In this document: piece after piece, positions 1-34,719 of the stretch | Position numbering within the stretch: position 1 is the stretch's first letter | How the letters are laid out: every line of letters begins with the position of its first letter | Source: Gordionus sp. m RMFG-2023 | Taxonomy: Eukaryota; Nematomorpha; Gordioida; Chordodea; Parachordodidae | DNA length: 64,000 nucleotides | Reading direction: 5' to 3' | Assembly (NCBI RefSeq): GCF_954871325.1 | Contig: NC_088775.1 | Coordinates: 81,569,561-81,633,560, forward strand | Translations under genes and position numbers: made by a program | Notes under the pieces: generated by a model | What the model saw: the letters and a program-made list of their open reading frames with translations, nothing else | Databases searched by the model: none | What the model was told of the DNA's origin: nothing

Positions 1-487
1 TAAAAATTGTACAACAAGAAAAAGCTTTTAAAATATATAGCTAGTATTATTAAAGGACTCGATTTAGCCAAATTTTAAAAACGGATCAGTTCGGAGATAG
101 ATAGTAAATATAAATCAATATAAATATCAGATCGGTATAGGTTTTTAGTAATATAGAAAAATATAGGATCGGATCGGTGAAAAATTTGTGAATCGGCACA
201 GCCTCACTCGTAAAATATTACCAACATATGAATATGTATTGGGTAGTTATTTATAAGTACTACATTCAATATTCATTATACCGAGCCAATAATGGCGGTA
301 TCGTTTAGTATTGGTTGATAATTTCATAGTTTACTAAGGGGGGGGGGGATTTTAAAAAAAATGCAATGCAAACAATTTTTTGTTAAGGTAACCATTTATT
401 AAAAATGGCGCCTTCTAATCCATGCTGTAACAAACTTCGCTTGTCTGTAATATCCATAATATTAAATAAAACTAATTAATACCTAAC
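1..487. other. Intron sequence of scribble, no gene seen
   Basis: AT-rich intron 13 sequence. It contains GATCGG-rich words near 80-190 that resemble the ends of the MITE at 2203-2911, and a run of ten G at about 340-349. I see no exon here. Confidence 0.5.
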
Positions 488-23100
<22,613 letters not shown>

Positions 23101-23109
23101 TGCTCACTA

Positions 23110-23470
23110 GGTTATTTAAAATCACTTGTTGGTGAACTTTAAGAAATATTTTATTTTAGGAGTAGGGCTACTTAATTTGGATAAAGAACTTCGGTCAAAA
23201 TACACCGAAGGCTTAGAAGATACCGTGCGTTTAGCGATCGCGCTGTCCATTGGAAAAAAAGGAAATATGGGTAGAAATTAACTTCATTAAACACAAGCCA
23301 AAGCAAGGTTTCAAAAACACGTATTTTATGAATAATAGTTATAATACCAACAAATTCAATCATAATAATTATATTCCTAATTATAAATCTAGTTTTAAAC
23401 CTAACTTCATACAAAAAAATGTCATATGCTTTTGATGCGGTAAGGCAAACCCCATATCAAAATAATGTGT
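23110..23470 (+). mobile_element. Gag-like retroelement fossil with zinc knuckle
   Basis: Forward-strand remnants of a retroelement gag: a gag-typical segment (LLNLDKELRSKYTEGLEDTV) followed by a polar Asn-rich stretch and a zinc-knuckle-like motif near 23425-23460. It is broken, short and old. No LTRs could be assigned. Confidence 0.5.
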
Positions 23471-24904
23471 AACACGCGTAGAGGTCTTAGACTTGTCAAA
23501 AACACGTGTTCACACTCAGATGTTTGATTTTAAAATCGAAAACTGACAATTGAATACAGCTTTGCTGAATCGGAATAGGTTGGGTTCTGAATTATAAAAA
23601 ATAATAAAATTTTAAAAAATAAGGAATTTAAAAACATGAAATAAACATTAACATTTTCGCATAGCCAATACTCTCTTTGAGGTAGGGTTATTATATATTG
23701 TTATACAGAAATAAAATATAAGCTCACCTGAAGAATAAATAAACTGTTAGACTCCATGCTGTGTATAATTTAAATAATTGTATTTCAAGAATGAGACTAA
23801 ATAGAAAATTAGGGAAATAATGTACCTTATTCTTTGTATACAATTTTATAAAGATTTTCAGTAGTAATATATCATTAAACTGTATCTTCATATTAAATTT
23901 TTATACAGATCTTTATGACACGCAATTGAAAATAAACAAATTTGCGCAGCTAGTAATTGTTATTGGCTTGGGGGATTTGTTTTTCAAATATTATAAATTT
24001 ATTAGAACTAATTATCATAAAAAATTTATTACAGGACTAATTATAAAGAATATAAACTAATATAGAGCGACGCTAAGATAGGTTTCACCTCACTCTCGGC
24101 ACAACTTCTCAAAACCTGCACTTGCACTTATGAAGTAACATATCAGTTGGTGGCAGAGCCAACCTTTGCCCACAAATTAATTTATTGGCATTAACTATAT
24201 TTTTACCTGGAAAAATTACTTTTGACCCCATAACACAAACATCAAAAATTATCAACATAACTATAATAGTAATTGCATGATAAAAGTAGCCTTAAGGCTT
24301 TTGGCCAACCAGGGCTAAAATTAATTCGGTGGGCTTTTAAAAAACTAAAGTCTAAAAGAAAATCCAAATTGTCAAAAAAAACGATCAAATTCATTGAAGT
24401 TCCAAAAAAATCGAATAGACCCCAATTAAAATGAACGACTATATTTTTAACAGCTTTTATGTAACATATTAAGAAGAAAAAAGGCTCACGCTGCCCTTCC
24501 TACATTCCAAGTTATTGTAAAATACAGAGAATTAAATGTTTTACCCCTTAGATATAATAAATTTGTGCTAGTTTAAACGCTCATATATATCATTTACTTA
24601 AACATTGAGGCGTGAGATAGCTTTCCAGAATAGTGAAAATTATTGATTATAATTTTTATTTATCACCTAAAGACGGAATTAATGAGTTTTCAATGGATAT
24701 GATAGTACAGTGCATGCATACATAGTTGTAGCATTGCATTTGCTGATTATATTATTGACAAACTTATCTTACCATATTTATTGGATAATATATAGATGAT
24801 CCTATAATTACCTAAGTATTTTTTTACCCAAGTATACTGTGTCCTAACTTCTATTCCATTTTTATTAATTAGTCAAACAATAAAAAAAATTAAAATATAT
24901 GAAT

Positions 24905-25200
24905 TTTTGTTTTTGAGTAAAATGATTAAGTACTAAATTATACAAGTTATTGCTATATTTTTTTTTAATAAGTTTTTTTCTCAATCGAAATCAGAAATAG
25001 AATTATAATTTTAAAAAATCTTACATTAAACTTATAATTTATTCATTAAAAGTTAGCGGAATATCTATAAAATTATTTTACAAAATTCTAAATAAATTTA
25101 TTTGTTTAAAATAATTTTATGCGTTAATGGTATTGTCTATAATTAATGGGCGTCATGGCTGGATTTATAAATTCATTTGCATGATAAAAAAAATCCTAAA
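24905..25200. repeat. Inverted copy of the interior of the 7877-8721 element
   Basis: The reverse complement of this stretch matches about 8220-8520 with roughly 80-85 percent identity by eye, including ATAGATATT(C)CGCTAACTTTT and AATAAATTTATTTAGAATT. The ends of the element are not present, so it is a fragment. Confidence 0.55.
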
Positions 25201-25279
25201 CTGATATCTATAAATATAAAATGGAAAAAAAATACTATTTATATATATTTTTTTTATATAATTTTAAATATTATATATA

Positions 25280-25310
25280 CTAGTAGAAAACCCGTCAAAA
25301 ATGACGGGGA
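25280..25310 (-). other. Helitron 3' terminus: hairpin plus CTAG
   Basis: On the minus strand CCCGTC-ATTTTT-GACGGG is followed by TTTTCTACTAG and then T. A short GC-rich hairpin about 10 nt before a terminal CTRR, inserted next to T, is the signature of a Helitron 3' end. It lies about 0.5 kb downstream of a Helitron helicase C-terminus on the same strand. Confidence 0.85.
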
Positions 25311-25824
25311 ATGAGATTTTTATTCATTTTTTTACGATAGATGTCATGCCAGATCCAAGCTCACAATATTAGGAAGCATATAATTATTAAAAAGTTTATC
25401 CAGCCCAGCTCAACCCTTAATAATTTTTTAAAGATAATATCATGTCAAGTGCAGTGCATTATACAAAATAATCAGCGTTGGAATAGATATAAAATCATAT
25501 ATAAAATTATTTATAATAAAAAATATGTACTATGTATATTTTTTTGTGCGTTATACAAAATAATCAGCAGGGATAATAGAGCAATGTTGGATCTGACAAA
25601 ATGGTAAGCTTTTAAAAAAGTAGGATCCTTAAAAATTGTTATATTAATTTAGTTAAATTTTCATAATGTACTTTGTATAATTTTCAGTTAGACAAAATAT
25701 TCATCAGAGATAAAAGGGCATATTGTGCGGCCCGACAAAAGGATGCTTAAATAATATAAAATTGTTTAAATTCAAAAATAATATCCTACTAAGTAATGTT
25801 CACTCTTATTCGTATAAGCCGGGA

Positions 25825-26067
25825 TTAATCGGATATAACCTCACGATACACCACATTGGTTGTAGTTCTTGTTTTATCATTGGTTATAATCTTTAATTTA
25901 TGAGGAGAACAAACTCGAGACATAGTCACATATAGCTGTCCATGTGAAAAAACAGGATGAGGTAAATAGATGCCAACTTTGTTCAACGTTTGTCCCTGAG
26001 CTTTATTAATTGTCATGACAAAGGCAGGTCTCACGGGAAATTGGCGGCGTTTAAAGGTGTTGAACAT
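25825..26067 (-). pseudogene. Helitron (PIF1-type) helicase, C-terminal fragment
   Basis: Encodes FKRRQFPVRPAFVMTINKAQ, then GQTL, YLPHPVFSHGQLYVTMSRV and the end of the protein. These are the last motifs of the Helitron Rep/helicase (superfamily 1B, motifs V and VI). It is open to its stop but starts abruptly, with unrelated sequence upstream. It begins at exactly the residue where the fragment at 44990-45801 stops, so the two may be halves of one gene split by later insertions. Confidence 0.9.
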
Positions 26068-29000
26068 GGATTATTATTTTATTATAATGGATATTATATA
26101 GCGCAAATTTTTGTATGTTACATTCATTTAACACCATTTATATTAACTTAACTTAATAGTTTTGATTCATACTTTTTGTTTCTAAATTTCTTAATTTGAT
26201 TTTATTGTGAAAAAAATATCCCTTCGATGAATGAACAGGATACAAAAATATTTTGCTATTTTAAACTTGGCGATTTGGATAAAAAAAATTTTATTACCCA
26301 TGAACTTTATTAATTGTATACTTCAATACCTTCATAAATGTAATAAAATTTAAGCATGAAAACATTGAAAATTATTGCAAGTTAATTCAATTCCAGTGCA
26401 ATTTTGGATTTAAAAATTCGATACGGCAAATTTTTATTCCTAAAAACATTTTTGATCGATGTGTGAACCAGTAGACATTTTGGTCAAAGCTTAATTGGCT
26501 AGATCGATTCATTCATAATGCTTGGAAGGTCTATATTTTTGGATGATGGAAATCAAGCTAAGTACTTGGTTTTACCTATATTTTTGATGCTTTCAAATGG
26601 TTCCATGATTACGTTAATTGGTCAACTCATGTGTAGATTAGTATAGGTCAGATTATTCCTTTGATTTGAGGTATATTTTATTTTTCTCTTAATCATTGCA
26701 AGGAAACTACAAATAAATTGTTTTGGACTAGAGTTGGAAGTATCTTTACAATTAAACATTTATATAAATATACTTATTTAGTTTGTAGGTTAAACTCCAC
26801 TCAAGGCTTATGTTTGATTTAAACTTAATTTCTAATTTATATTATTGTAATTTCAGCACCATAAAATTAAATATACCCTTTTAATTCATATTGTATTTTT
26901 TAAAGATGTTTTGTCTCTCTAAATCACTAATTTTGTTTGTAAGTTATATTAATCTGCATGGTACTAATTAATTTATATCCCCTCTTAAATAAAGATACTC
27001 ACCATTATCATAAATATTATTTTCTTATTGTTGAAAGTTAGTATTGAAACTTAATATTCATTATTTCTTAATACTTTGACTTAATATTAGCTAAATTTGG
27101 ATATTTTTTAACTTATAATATCCTCTTACTTTTATAGAACAAATATTTACACATTTATTTACATGATTTTGTCTGGTAATATAAATACAGAAGTAGTTAA
27201 ATATATAGTTTTGTTTCTCTTAATTTAAAATTTTCTGTTTAAACATGTTTTAATTTACATAGTAACTTAATTAATCTAGGTCCCTTCTGTTATAAATGAG
27301 ATTTATATTATATATTATCAATGTTATAAATGTCATATATATATATTATCAATGATATAAATGTCATAGATACAAATCAATCATATTAATATATTTCATG
27401 AAGTGATTGCCAGTCAAATAAACTTAATTAGTATACCTTCTTAATTAAATAATCTCTATATCCCCTAAACATTATATATGACATTAAATTTTATAGTTGA
27501 AATTTAATATTGGTAAAATGCTTTAATAAGCTTTCAATGGTTCTTGATTATACATTAGCTGAATTTAGTCATGTTTGCTCTTAATGTCTGTATACCTTAA
27601 CACAACTATTAAATTATATTTACTTTTATTATATTTACTTTAATTAGATTTAAACTTGTAACATTATTTACAGAGGATTTTTTGTATATAGTTAAAATCA
27701 ACATTTGTTAAATTTTAGTATTTTAGCTAGTTGTAAGGTTTTTAAATTTTACATAAGCTATATCTGGGTATTCTAGTTTAACAACTTTCAACTTAAAATA
27801 TAAATAATTCATTTGTATTATTACCTTCAATGATATTATTGGATTTACATTATCATGTCGGTATTAGTATAATCAATTTTTATATATTAATCTATTTATA
27901 TATTATATTATATGCATCGATCGGTTTTAACACCATATACATATCTTCAGATATAAATATTTTAGATTATTTAGGTTATATATAAGTTCAATCTTAAAAT
28001 CTTTAGGTTCCCGGTCGATAAACTTGAACCTTAAATAGCGAATGAGTGTTAATTTTTATCCTTATTTATCCCAATTTCTCCCAGATAAGATATTACTATT
28101 TTATTTAGTGGTTTTAATGCTCTAATACTTCTATGGAAGCATGACTTTAATCCTTTCTCAGGTATTTAATACGAACAAACAACAGTTGATATACAGTACT
28201 TTCTCATTTATTACTTTGAATCGGTAGTAGTTTAGGTTTATTTCTCTCGTGGGACGATTACTCTATATGTAACTAGCCAATAATATATTCAGTCATTCTA
28301 ATTTTAATTTCTCCGTGTTGTATATTACATTATATAGAGTTATTAGTTTCTTTCCTGATGTCTGTTTTTTCCTTACGTTAATTAATATTATACATTTCTA
28401 GCCAAAGTTGATGTGTAAAAATAAATTTACAAATTAAATAATTTCTTTAAATTTTTGGCGCCTATGTTAATTGTAATTATTTTCTCTTTTCTCTTTCAGG
28501 CGCCGTTTTGATTTTGATTTGATTTATATTTCTCTGTTCATGTAAAATATTTTTTTGTTCATGAAATAATTTTATAATCATTTTTCTTCATTTTGGTTCC
28601 TTTGTCTTAGTTTTTTTTTTGGAAAAAACTTTTAATATTAGTTTTAAATGTAATATGAATTGGCAGTTTTATAATATTTTTGAAAATTTTTCCTGTAAAT
28701 TTAAATTCAAATAGGCAATTTTTAAGTGTTCATTACCTTCTTTTGTTTATTATATTATTATTTGTTTCTGTTTTTTTAATTTCCTAATTGCGTCAATACA
28801 CTTTTTGGATTCAAGCCAGTACACCGTTATGGAGGTAAACCTATCATAGATATAATTTTTCTAACATTAGTTAAATAAATTTTTTGGATATCTTTTGATA
28901 TTATTAGTCGGTATTAAATTTATCTCTTAATTTTATCTTTCTGGGAAGTTTCTCTATTATAAAAACTCCAACTATTATGAAATGTTATATACCTTCATTT

Positions 29001-29475
29001 GTATTTGGCACTAAAAAATGGTAACATGATTAGGATAAATGGAAGTAAAATGCCTAACGTTAACTTTTTAGTTTTGAATTTGTTTTCCCTTTAAACCTGT
29101 AGTCTCAGAATTTTTAGTCAAACTTAAGTTCATTTTTAGTTTTTTAACTTTAAAGGAGTTCTTTTACCCTCATTTACTGGGCTCTTTTGAAACTGGCGAC
29201 CACCTCATAATAATAATAATATCCATAAAATTGTGTTGTATAGTGTTATATATTGGGTTAGTACCATTGTAAATTATCTTAGAAGGTCTCTTTTTAAATT
29301 AATGTTATATTACATCTTATGCGGCTCCTAAGTAGTACATAATGAGGTAGCCTTCTCCGTTATATACTTTTCTCCACACTAATACTTTTCTCCCAAATTA
29401 CATTTTGGATTTTACTTATACTTACTTCCGACGTTTTTATTCTCTTTATTGGTTTCATTCATTGGTTCTCTAGTA
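26068..29475. other. AT-rich region without a recognised gene
   Basis: No coding segment on either strand. From 26.5 to 28.0 kb the plus strand is T-rich and seems to contain diverged repeats of a few hundred bases (recurring TTAATTAATTTATATCCCCT-like words near 26960 and 27460). Around 28440-28510 GGCGCC occurs twice, the second copy after a good 3' splice-like TTTCTCTTTCAG. Part of this may be 5' sequence of the LINE that follows. Confidence 0.4.
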
Positions 29476-29479
29476 TAAG

Positions 29480-30055
29480 TTCACAGGCAAGCTACAAATA
29501 GCGTCTCCCAAAATAAATGGAATGAAAAACAAACTGGCGGTTCTCCTAAGGATGTTAGCAGCTGAGAAAATCGACATTATTGGCATTCAGGAAACCCACT
29601 TTCCAGGGGTAAACACGGCTATTTTTAATGACTATAAAATTTTCTGTTCAGGCACCACCTTGAATAGTTGGTCCGGGATAACGTTCCTTATAAATAAACG
29701 TATGCAGAAACACACAATCAAATTCGTACCGGTATCAGAAAGATGCGGACTGTTATATTTGATCATAAATTTCTATGTCCCTCCCAATAGGAATGAGAGC
29801 TCAAGTTTCGTTGATTCTATGATAAACACGATACACTCCCTACCGGGAAGATATAATATAATTATCTTAGGAGATTTTAACATGAAAATCGGCAAAGAAG
29901 CTAAGTATGTAAATAGTAATGTTATTGGGCATGATACAATACTACAAAGAAATTGTGAACATAGTAAGAAACTCCTAGATTTCTGTATAAACAATAATTT
30001 CAAGTCGAGAATACTTTCTTTAGCCACCATGAAAGTAACACTTACACCTTTGTAA
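29480..30055 (+). pseudogene. LINE apurinic-type endonuclease domain (copy A)
   Basis: Starts around KLQIASPKINGMKNKLAVLL and carries the EEP motifs IIGIQETHF and IILGDFNMKIG. The frame breaks near 30030: the conserved YTFVRARQNLKSQIDF-like continuation appears in shifted frames, so this copy is inactive. Confidence 0.85.
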
Positions 30056-30849
30056 GGGCTCGGCAAAATCTCAAATTGACTTTTTCATTTCGAACGTTCA
30101 CCGGTGGTTTGATGATGTAAAAGTACTAACAAATATTAACATATTAGATCATAGAATGCTCAGAGCAAACATTACAGTTAAAAACCTATGGAGTTATCAC
30201 AGTGGAAGTAGACAAACTTCAATCGGTCCTAATAATTATCTTTCGCGCACAAATATAACACGCAAACCCAATAAAGTACAAACACCAGAAGATGCGAGGC
30301 TCTTCGATCAAATGCTAATTAGGAAAGTAGCTAACTTTGTAAATATAACTAGACAGGAAAATTTAGAAGCATGTTGAAAACTTTTTAAAAGCGATCTTAC
30401 AGAATCATACAACGTTTTGCCAAACGCGACTCCTTTCTCTAGGAAAGAATGGATGGCTAATGACACTCTAGAGAAAATAAATTTGTTAAGAAGTGAGAAC
30501 GGCTCGAATAGCGACCTATGGAAGGATATACAGAAACTACTACGCAGAGATAGACGAATATATATATCGCGAGGAAAGCCTTTGACATTGACAGAGATAT
30601 GAAGGAAACAGGATATATGACGCATATAAAAAATTAAAATATTTTTGTAAACCTGGTAGCTTTAAGAAACTCCCCTCCATTGCCTTAAGGAATGGGAAAG
30701 TGATCATAGATCAAGATGAACAAATAGCTGTATGGCTTGACACAGTCTTCGATTCAAGGAAAGCAATCCCACCAGCTAGCTTAAATATAATCTCTGTCTC
30801 ACCCCCATGTGGCTTTTCTATAGATGAGATCGCTAATATAATAAAATAA

Positions 30850-31840
30850 TTACGTAGAAACTAAGCTCCGGGGCCTGATGACATAACAGCTGAGTATCTG
30901 AAAATTGCACTTAGGACTGTCTCTTCCTTCCTTTTGACCCTTTTTAACAAAATATGGGAATGTGGGAAAACTCCGGAGGAATGGAATAAATCATTTTTTT
31001 TCAATTTCCCCAAAATTGAAAACCCACGGAAATTCACAGATTACCGCGCCGTCGCTCTGACATCATGTGTATCTAAAATATTTATGACGTTATTAAAAAA
31101 CAAAATTGTGCAATCGACGTCCCATCTTCTCCCCAAATTCATTTGTCCTTATAGGCCGAACAAAAATATATTAGAACCAATATTAGCCTTGAAAATAATA
31201 ATGCAGAAATGTTATAAATACAAAATATCCTCCTATTACACTTTCATAGATTCTAGCAGAGCTTTTGATAATGTTAATCACGGAGCTCTATGGGATACGC
31301 TGGCTGAATGCGGAACAGAACCCCAAATAATCCTCATCTTAAAAAACCACTACTCAAAATTAGTGGCGTGTTTTAGAATAAACGATAAAATATCTCCTTG
31401 CTTTAGAATTAAAAAAGGTGTAATACAGGAGTGTACTCTATCACCACTCCTATTCAACATGATAATTAATAAAGTTATAAGAGAAGCACTAGGGGCAGCT
31501 GATCTAGTTGATCTAAGATCTGATAAGTCTATATCCTTTGTTAACAGAATAATATCATATGCTCAAGATTGTAATCTCCAAGAGCATAGATGAAACCAAA
31601 AATTTATTATACTTACTAGAGACCATAAGTCAAAGAGTTGAGCTTGAAATAAATTTCAAAAAAACTGTTATTCTCCCCTCCCCAAATGCTCCACCAATGG
31701 ACAATCTTACTTTTGGAGGAAAAATAATTAAGGTTGTAGATAAAATTAGATACTTGGGTATAACACTAGACAACAAGGGTAGTGGTAAAGAGGAAATGAC
31801 GATAAGCAAAAGGCGAGGAGTACCTTCTACAAGTATATGA
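30850..31840 (+). pseudogene. LINE reverse transcriptase domain (copy A)
   Basis: Shows FTDYRAVALTSCVSKIF, FIDSSRAFDNVNH, KKGVIQECTLSPLLFN and YLGITLDNKGSGKEE. Two key points are altered: the QGCTLSP glycine is Glu, and the catalytic YADD is YAQD with a frameshift soon after (near 31590). Copy B keeps the glycine but shares the YAQD change, so the two copies descend from one already damaged element. Confidence 0.88.
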
Positions 31841-31937
31841 AAATTTGGAAAACAAAAGAGATTTCTGTTTTTACCAGACTGAAGTTATTCAATTCGACAA
31901 TTGTCCCGGTTCTATTATATGGAGGGGAAATTTGGGA

Positions 31938-32058
31938 TTCCTTGTTGTGAAATTAAAAAAAAAGAAGATATTATTCCTTGTTGTGAAATTAATAAAAAAA
32001 AAGGTAAAAAAAAAATAAACTGCTAAGTTAAACGTTTCTGTGCAGTGAAACTTTGAAA
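31938..32058 (+). repeat. 5' LTR of the gypsy element, right-hand part only
   Basis: Matches 39872-39994 almost base for base (TTCCTTGTTGTGAAATT, CTGCTAAGTTAAACG, AGTGAAACTTTGAAA). The left ~290 bp of the LTR are absent and LINE copy A abuts it. Confidence 0.88.
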
Positions 32059-32059
32059 T

Positions 32060-32072
32060 TGGTGCCGTGTTT
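32060..32072 (+). other. Primer-binding site of the gypsy element
   Basis: TGGTGCCGTG begins right after the LTR and starts with TGG, complementary to a tRNA CCA end. The same TGGTGCCGTG follows the LTR of the second element at 57938. Confidence 0.75.
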
Positions 32073-32099
32073 ATACAAAACCACCTGGTTAGTGCGGTT

Positions 32100-32550
32100 G
32101 TTGTAATATCATATAGTGATATTTGAGTCTACATCTACGGTAAAATATCATATAGTTGTATTTGAGTCTTCGAGTGAAAAATATCATATAGTGGTATTTG
32201 AGTCTTGAAGTGAATTGAACATCGTCTTCATCATCTACATCTACGGTAAAATATCATATAGTGGTATTTGAGTCTTTGAGTGAAAAATATCATATAGTGG
32301 TATTTATGAAGTGAATTGAACATCGTCTTCATCATCTACATCTACGGTAAAATATCATATAGTGGTATTTGAGTCTTCGAGTGAAAAATATCATATAGTG
32401 GTATTTGAGTCTTGAAGTGAATTGTACATCGTCTTCATCATCTACATCTATGGTAAAATATCATATAGTGGTATTTGAGTCTTCGAGTGAAAAATATCAT
32501 ATAGTGGTATTTGAGTCTTGAAGTGAATTGTACATCGTCTTCATCATCGA
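32100..32550 (+). repeat. Tandem repeats in the gypsy leader
   Basis: About four units of ~101-106 bp marked by CATCGTCTTCATCATC (near 32220, 32321, 32427 and 32533). Each contains two copies of AATATCATATAGTGGTATTT. Non-coding; it lies between the primer-binding site and the gag-like region. Confidence 0.85.
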
Positions 32551-32825
32551 CATCAGCTGTCCATTTATTTTATTTATTTATTTTTTCTTCTCTCTCAAAA
32601 TAAAAAAAAATCTTATCGTACGGAAGTGCTGTCCGAATTTTACGAGTTGTAAATCTGTTACACAAAATTTGCCCAAATTTTTGTTGTATCTTTAGACTTA
32701 TTAACTGTAGATGTACATGTGTATTATTGGGTTGTTTACACTATTAATAATATCATATCTATTAACATTACAAATAACCAAAATTTTTATTTTGAAATTA
32801 ATTATAAATTTTTTATAAGGTCGAA

Positions 32826-33375
32826 ATGAAAAGTTTAAAATTTGTAAAATACTGGGAAATACAGTATAATATTTTTGGGGCATTGGTTACATTAGTAATA
32901 TGGATGTGTAGCTTAATATGGGGAAGAAAGTTGAGAAGAAGTCGAAGTGTGAAAATAAAGGGGCAGACATTGACGATAGAAGGACATAATGGGGAAGAGG
33001 ATGTTATGGGAAAGGTAACATGGTTCCCAGTGCAGGAGTTAATTAATGGGTGGACAGATAGCGAATTAGATAAATTAACCTATAGGCCTGAAAGGAGAGA
33101 TTCATATACTAATCAGAGATTGGGGACATATAGGGGACCTAGAGAAAGTTCTCAGGGAAGGAGAGGAGAAATGAGACCCAACTTTGATTCTAGAGTAAGG
33201 GGGAGAATGAATTGTTATAATTGCGGAAGACAGGGACATATGGTCAGAGATTGCCAAGAAGCGTTCTGAATGTGGAAAATATGGACATATAGCCACGTTT
33301 TGTCCAGGAAGACGTGATAAGCTACGATGTGCAGGTTGTGGTCGATTTGGTCACAATAGGGAGGAATGCAATGTG
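32826..33375 (+). pseudogene. Gag-like region: N-terminal membrane segment and zinc knuckles
   Basis: Opens with a short basic stretch and a hydrophobic segment of about 20 residues (YNIFGALVTLVIWMCSLIW), then an Arg-rich region and CCHC zinc knuckles (CYNCGRQGHMVRDC and further ones near 33270-33370). No capsid-sized domain is visible between them, which is unusual for Ty3/gypsy. Broken. Confidence 0.75.
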
Positions 33376-33679
33376 GGTAATTTCAAAACTAGAGGCGGTT
33401 TTCCACAGAGGGACATGGGGCAAAGTGCTCCAAATGTTAGAATTATAGAAAGTGAAAAAAATAAAGAGGTAGGAATACCATTTTTGGCTGTGAATAAAGA
33501 GCAGAATATGTTTCCGTTGCCGGAAGGAAGGACATGGGGCGAGAGATTGCGAGTATTTGTGACTATATGATGGTAAAGAGCATGCGGCAAAGATCGGGGG
33601 GCTTTGGGCGAAAGAGATGGAAAGATTAGATTATAGTGAGAAAGATTGGGTATCAAAGGGCATAAATATGATACAAGAG

Positions 33680-34000
33680 GAAAGGATACATGATCCTTGC
33701 CCTAGAGTTTGGATAAATTTGAATGGAAATATGGTATCCATGTTATTTGATACCGGGGCAGCCATATCCGTGATGGGATATGAGAAATATCAGAGTATTT
33801 GGTCGGAAAGGATAATTAAACGGGAGGACATCAAGATCCGTCAGTTGGATGGATCAGAAGTCGCAGTGATGGGAAGGGTGGAGTTAAAGGTGGTATTAGA
33901 GAATAGAGTGGAGATTTTGGACTTATGGATAGTAGATCGAAAAGTAGAGTCAGTAGTGGGATGGGATTGGATCACCCGAATTGGTCCAGATTGTGGTTTT
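33680..34000 (+). pseudogene. Aspartic protease domain of the gypsy element
   Basis: The active-site motif MLFDTGAAISVMGYEKY lies near 33740-33790, with the downstream hydrophobic VVGWDWI near 33960. The same D-T-G-A-x-I-S-V-M-G-Y signature occurs in the second element near 59490. Part of a broken element. Confidence 0.85.
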
Positions 34001-34154
34001 TGGGGGGTATTCGCATGGTGTGGTGTATTTTTACCTGTTGCAAGATGTGAAGAAAATAGAGATATGAATTTGTGGTATGGAGAAAGTTTGTCAGGAATTG
34101 AAACCTTTTTGGAAGGGGAAAGGAGAGGAGAGGATAATAGGGTTGTTAGAGACT

Positions 34155-34325
34155 GTAGGGGAGGTTTTGGGGGGAACTATAGGGGAGGTCTTGGGGGGAA
34201 CTATAGGGGAGATATCGGGGGGAATTTTAGGGGAGGTATTGGGGAGAACTATAGGGGTGGTATCGGGGGGAATTATAGGGGAGGTATCGGGGGGAATTAT
34301 AGGGGAGATATCGGGGGGAAATTTT
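34155..34325 (+). repeat. 24-bp minisatellite encoding Arg/Gly-rich repeats
   Basis: Seven to eight units of 24 bp (core GGGGGGAATTATAGGGGAGG) between protease and RT. One frame gives an RGG-like octapeptide (GGIGGNYR) repeated. The period is a multiple of three, so unit number can change without changing frame. Confidence 0.88.
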
Positions 34326-34719
34326 AGGGGTTGTCGCGACTTTGGGAGAAAGGAAGAAAGAAATGATACCAAAGAACAGAAAGAAATTCATGATCAAGGA
34401 AAGTTTGAAGCGGAGCTGGAGGAATTGGCAGATGGGAAAATAATGTTGCCAGAAGAAGAAACTAGAGAAGATGATGATTTGGAACAAGGAAATACTAAGG
34501 GAACACATAGCCAACAAATGGAAATGGATGGAAAGGAAACGAGACGACGGGAAGAGAGGGAATTGCGGGATAGAGAGATAGAATTTGGTATGATCAAAGT
34601 ACAAGAGGGAGTGAGAAACTTGATGAAAAATTACAAGGAGATTTTTGATGAGAAGTTGGGTTGTCTCCGAGATTATGAAGTGGATATCAAATTAAAGTAG
34701 GGATATGTGCCCAAGTTTT

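Larger units (their letters stand above)
29480..31937 (+). mobile_element. APE-type non-LTR retrotransposon, copy A, 3' truncated
   Basis: Endonuclease followed by reverse transcriptase in the order expected for an RTE- or Jockey-like LINE. It ends abruptly at 31937, where the sequence switches to the partial LTR of a gypsy element. The equivalent point in copy B (about 43404) continues for another 400 bp of LINE. The RT part is 98-99 percent identical by eye to copy B. Confidence 0.88.

Noticed and set aside
24060-24180. TTGGTGGCAGAG as a primer-binding site after an LTR
   Set aside because: No matching second LTR was found in the window and the flanks show no retroelement coding.
29773-30625. 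Open frames antisense to the LINE
   Set aside because: They are mirror frames of the endonuclease and linker region, which has clear family motifs on the plus strand.
32100-32550. Regular tandem repeats that could suggest a CRISPR-like array
   Set aside because: Units are contiguous with no variable spacers, lie in an LTR-element leader and the DNA is clearly eukaryotic.
34091-34604. Antisense proline-rich frames over the minisatellite
   Set aside because: They are the complement of the Gly/Arg repeat and of Glu/Lys-rich sequence; no independent support.
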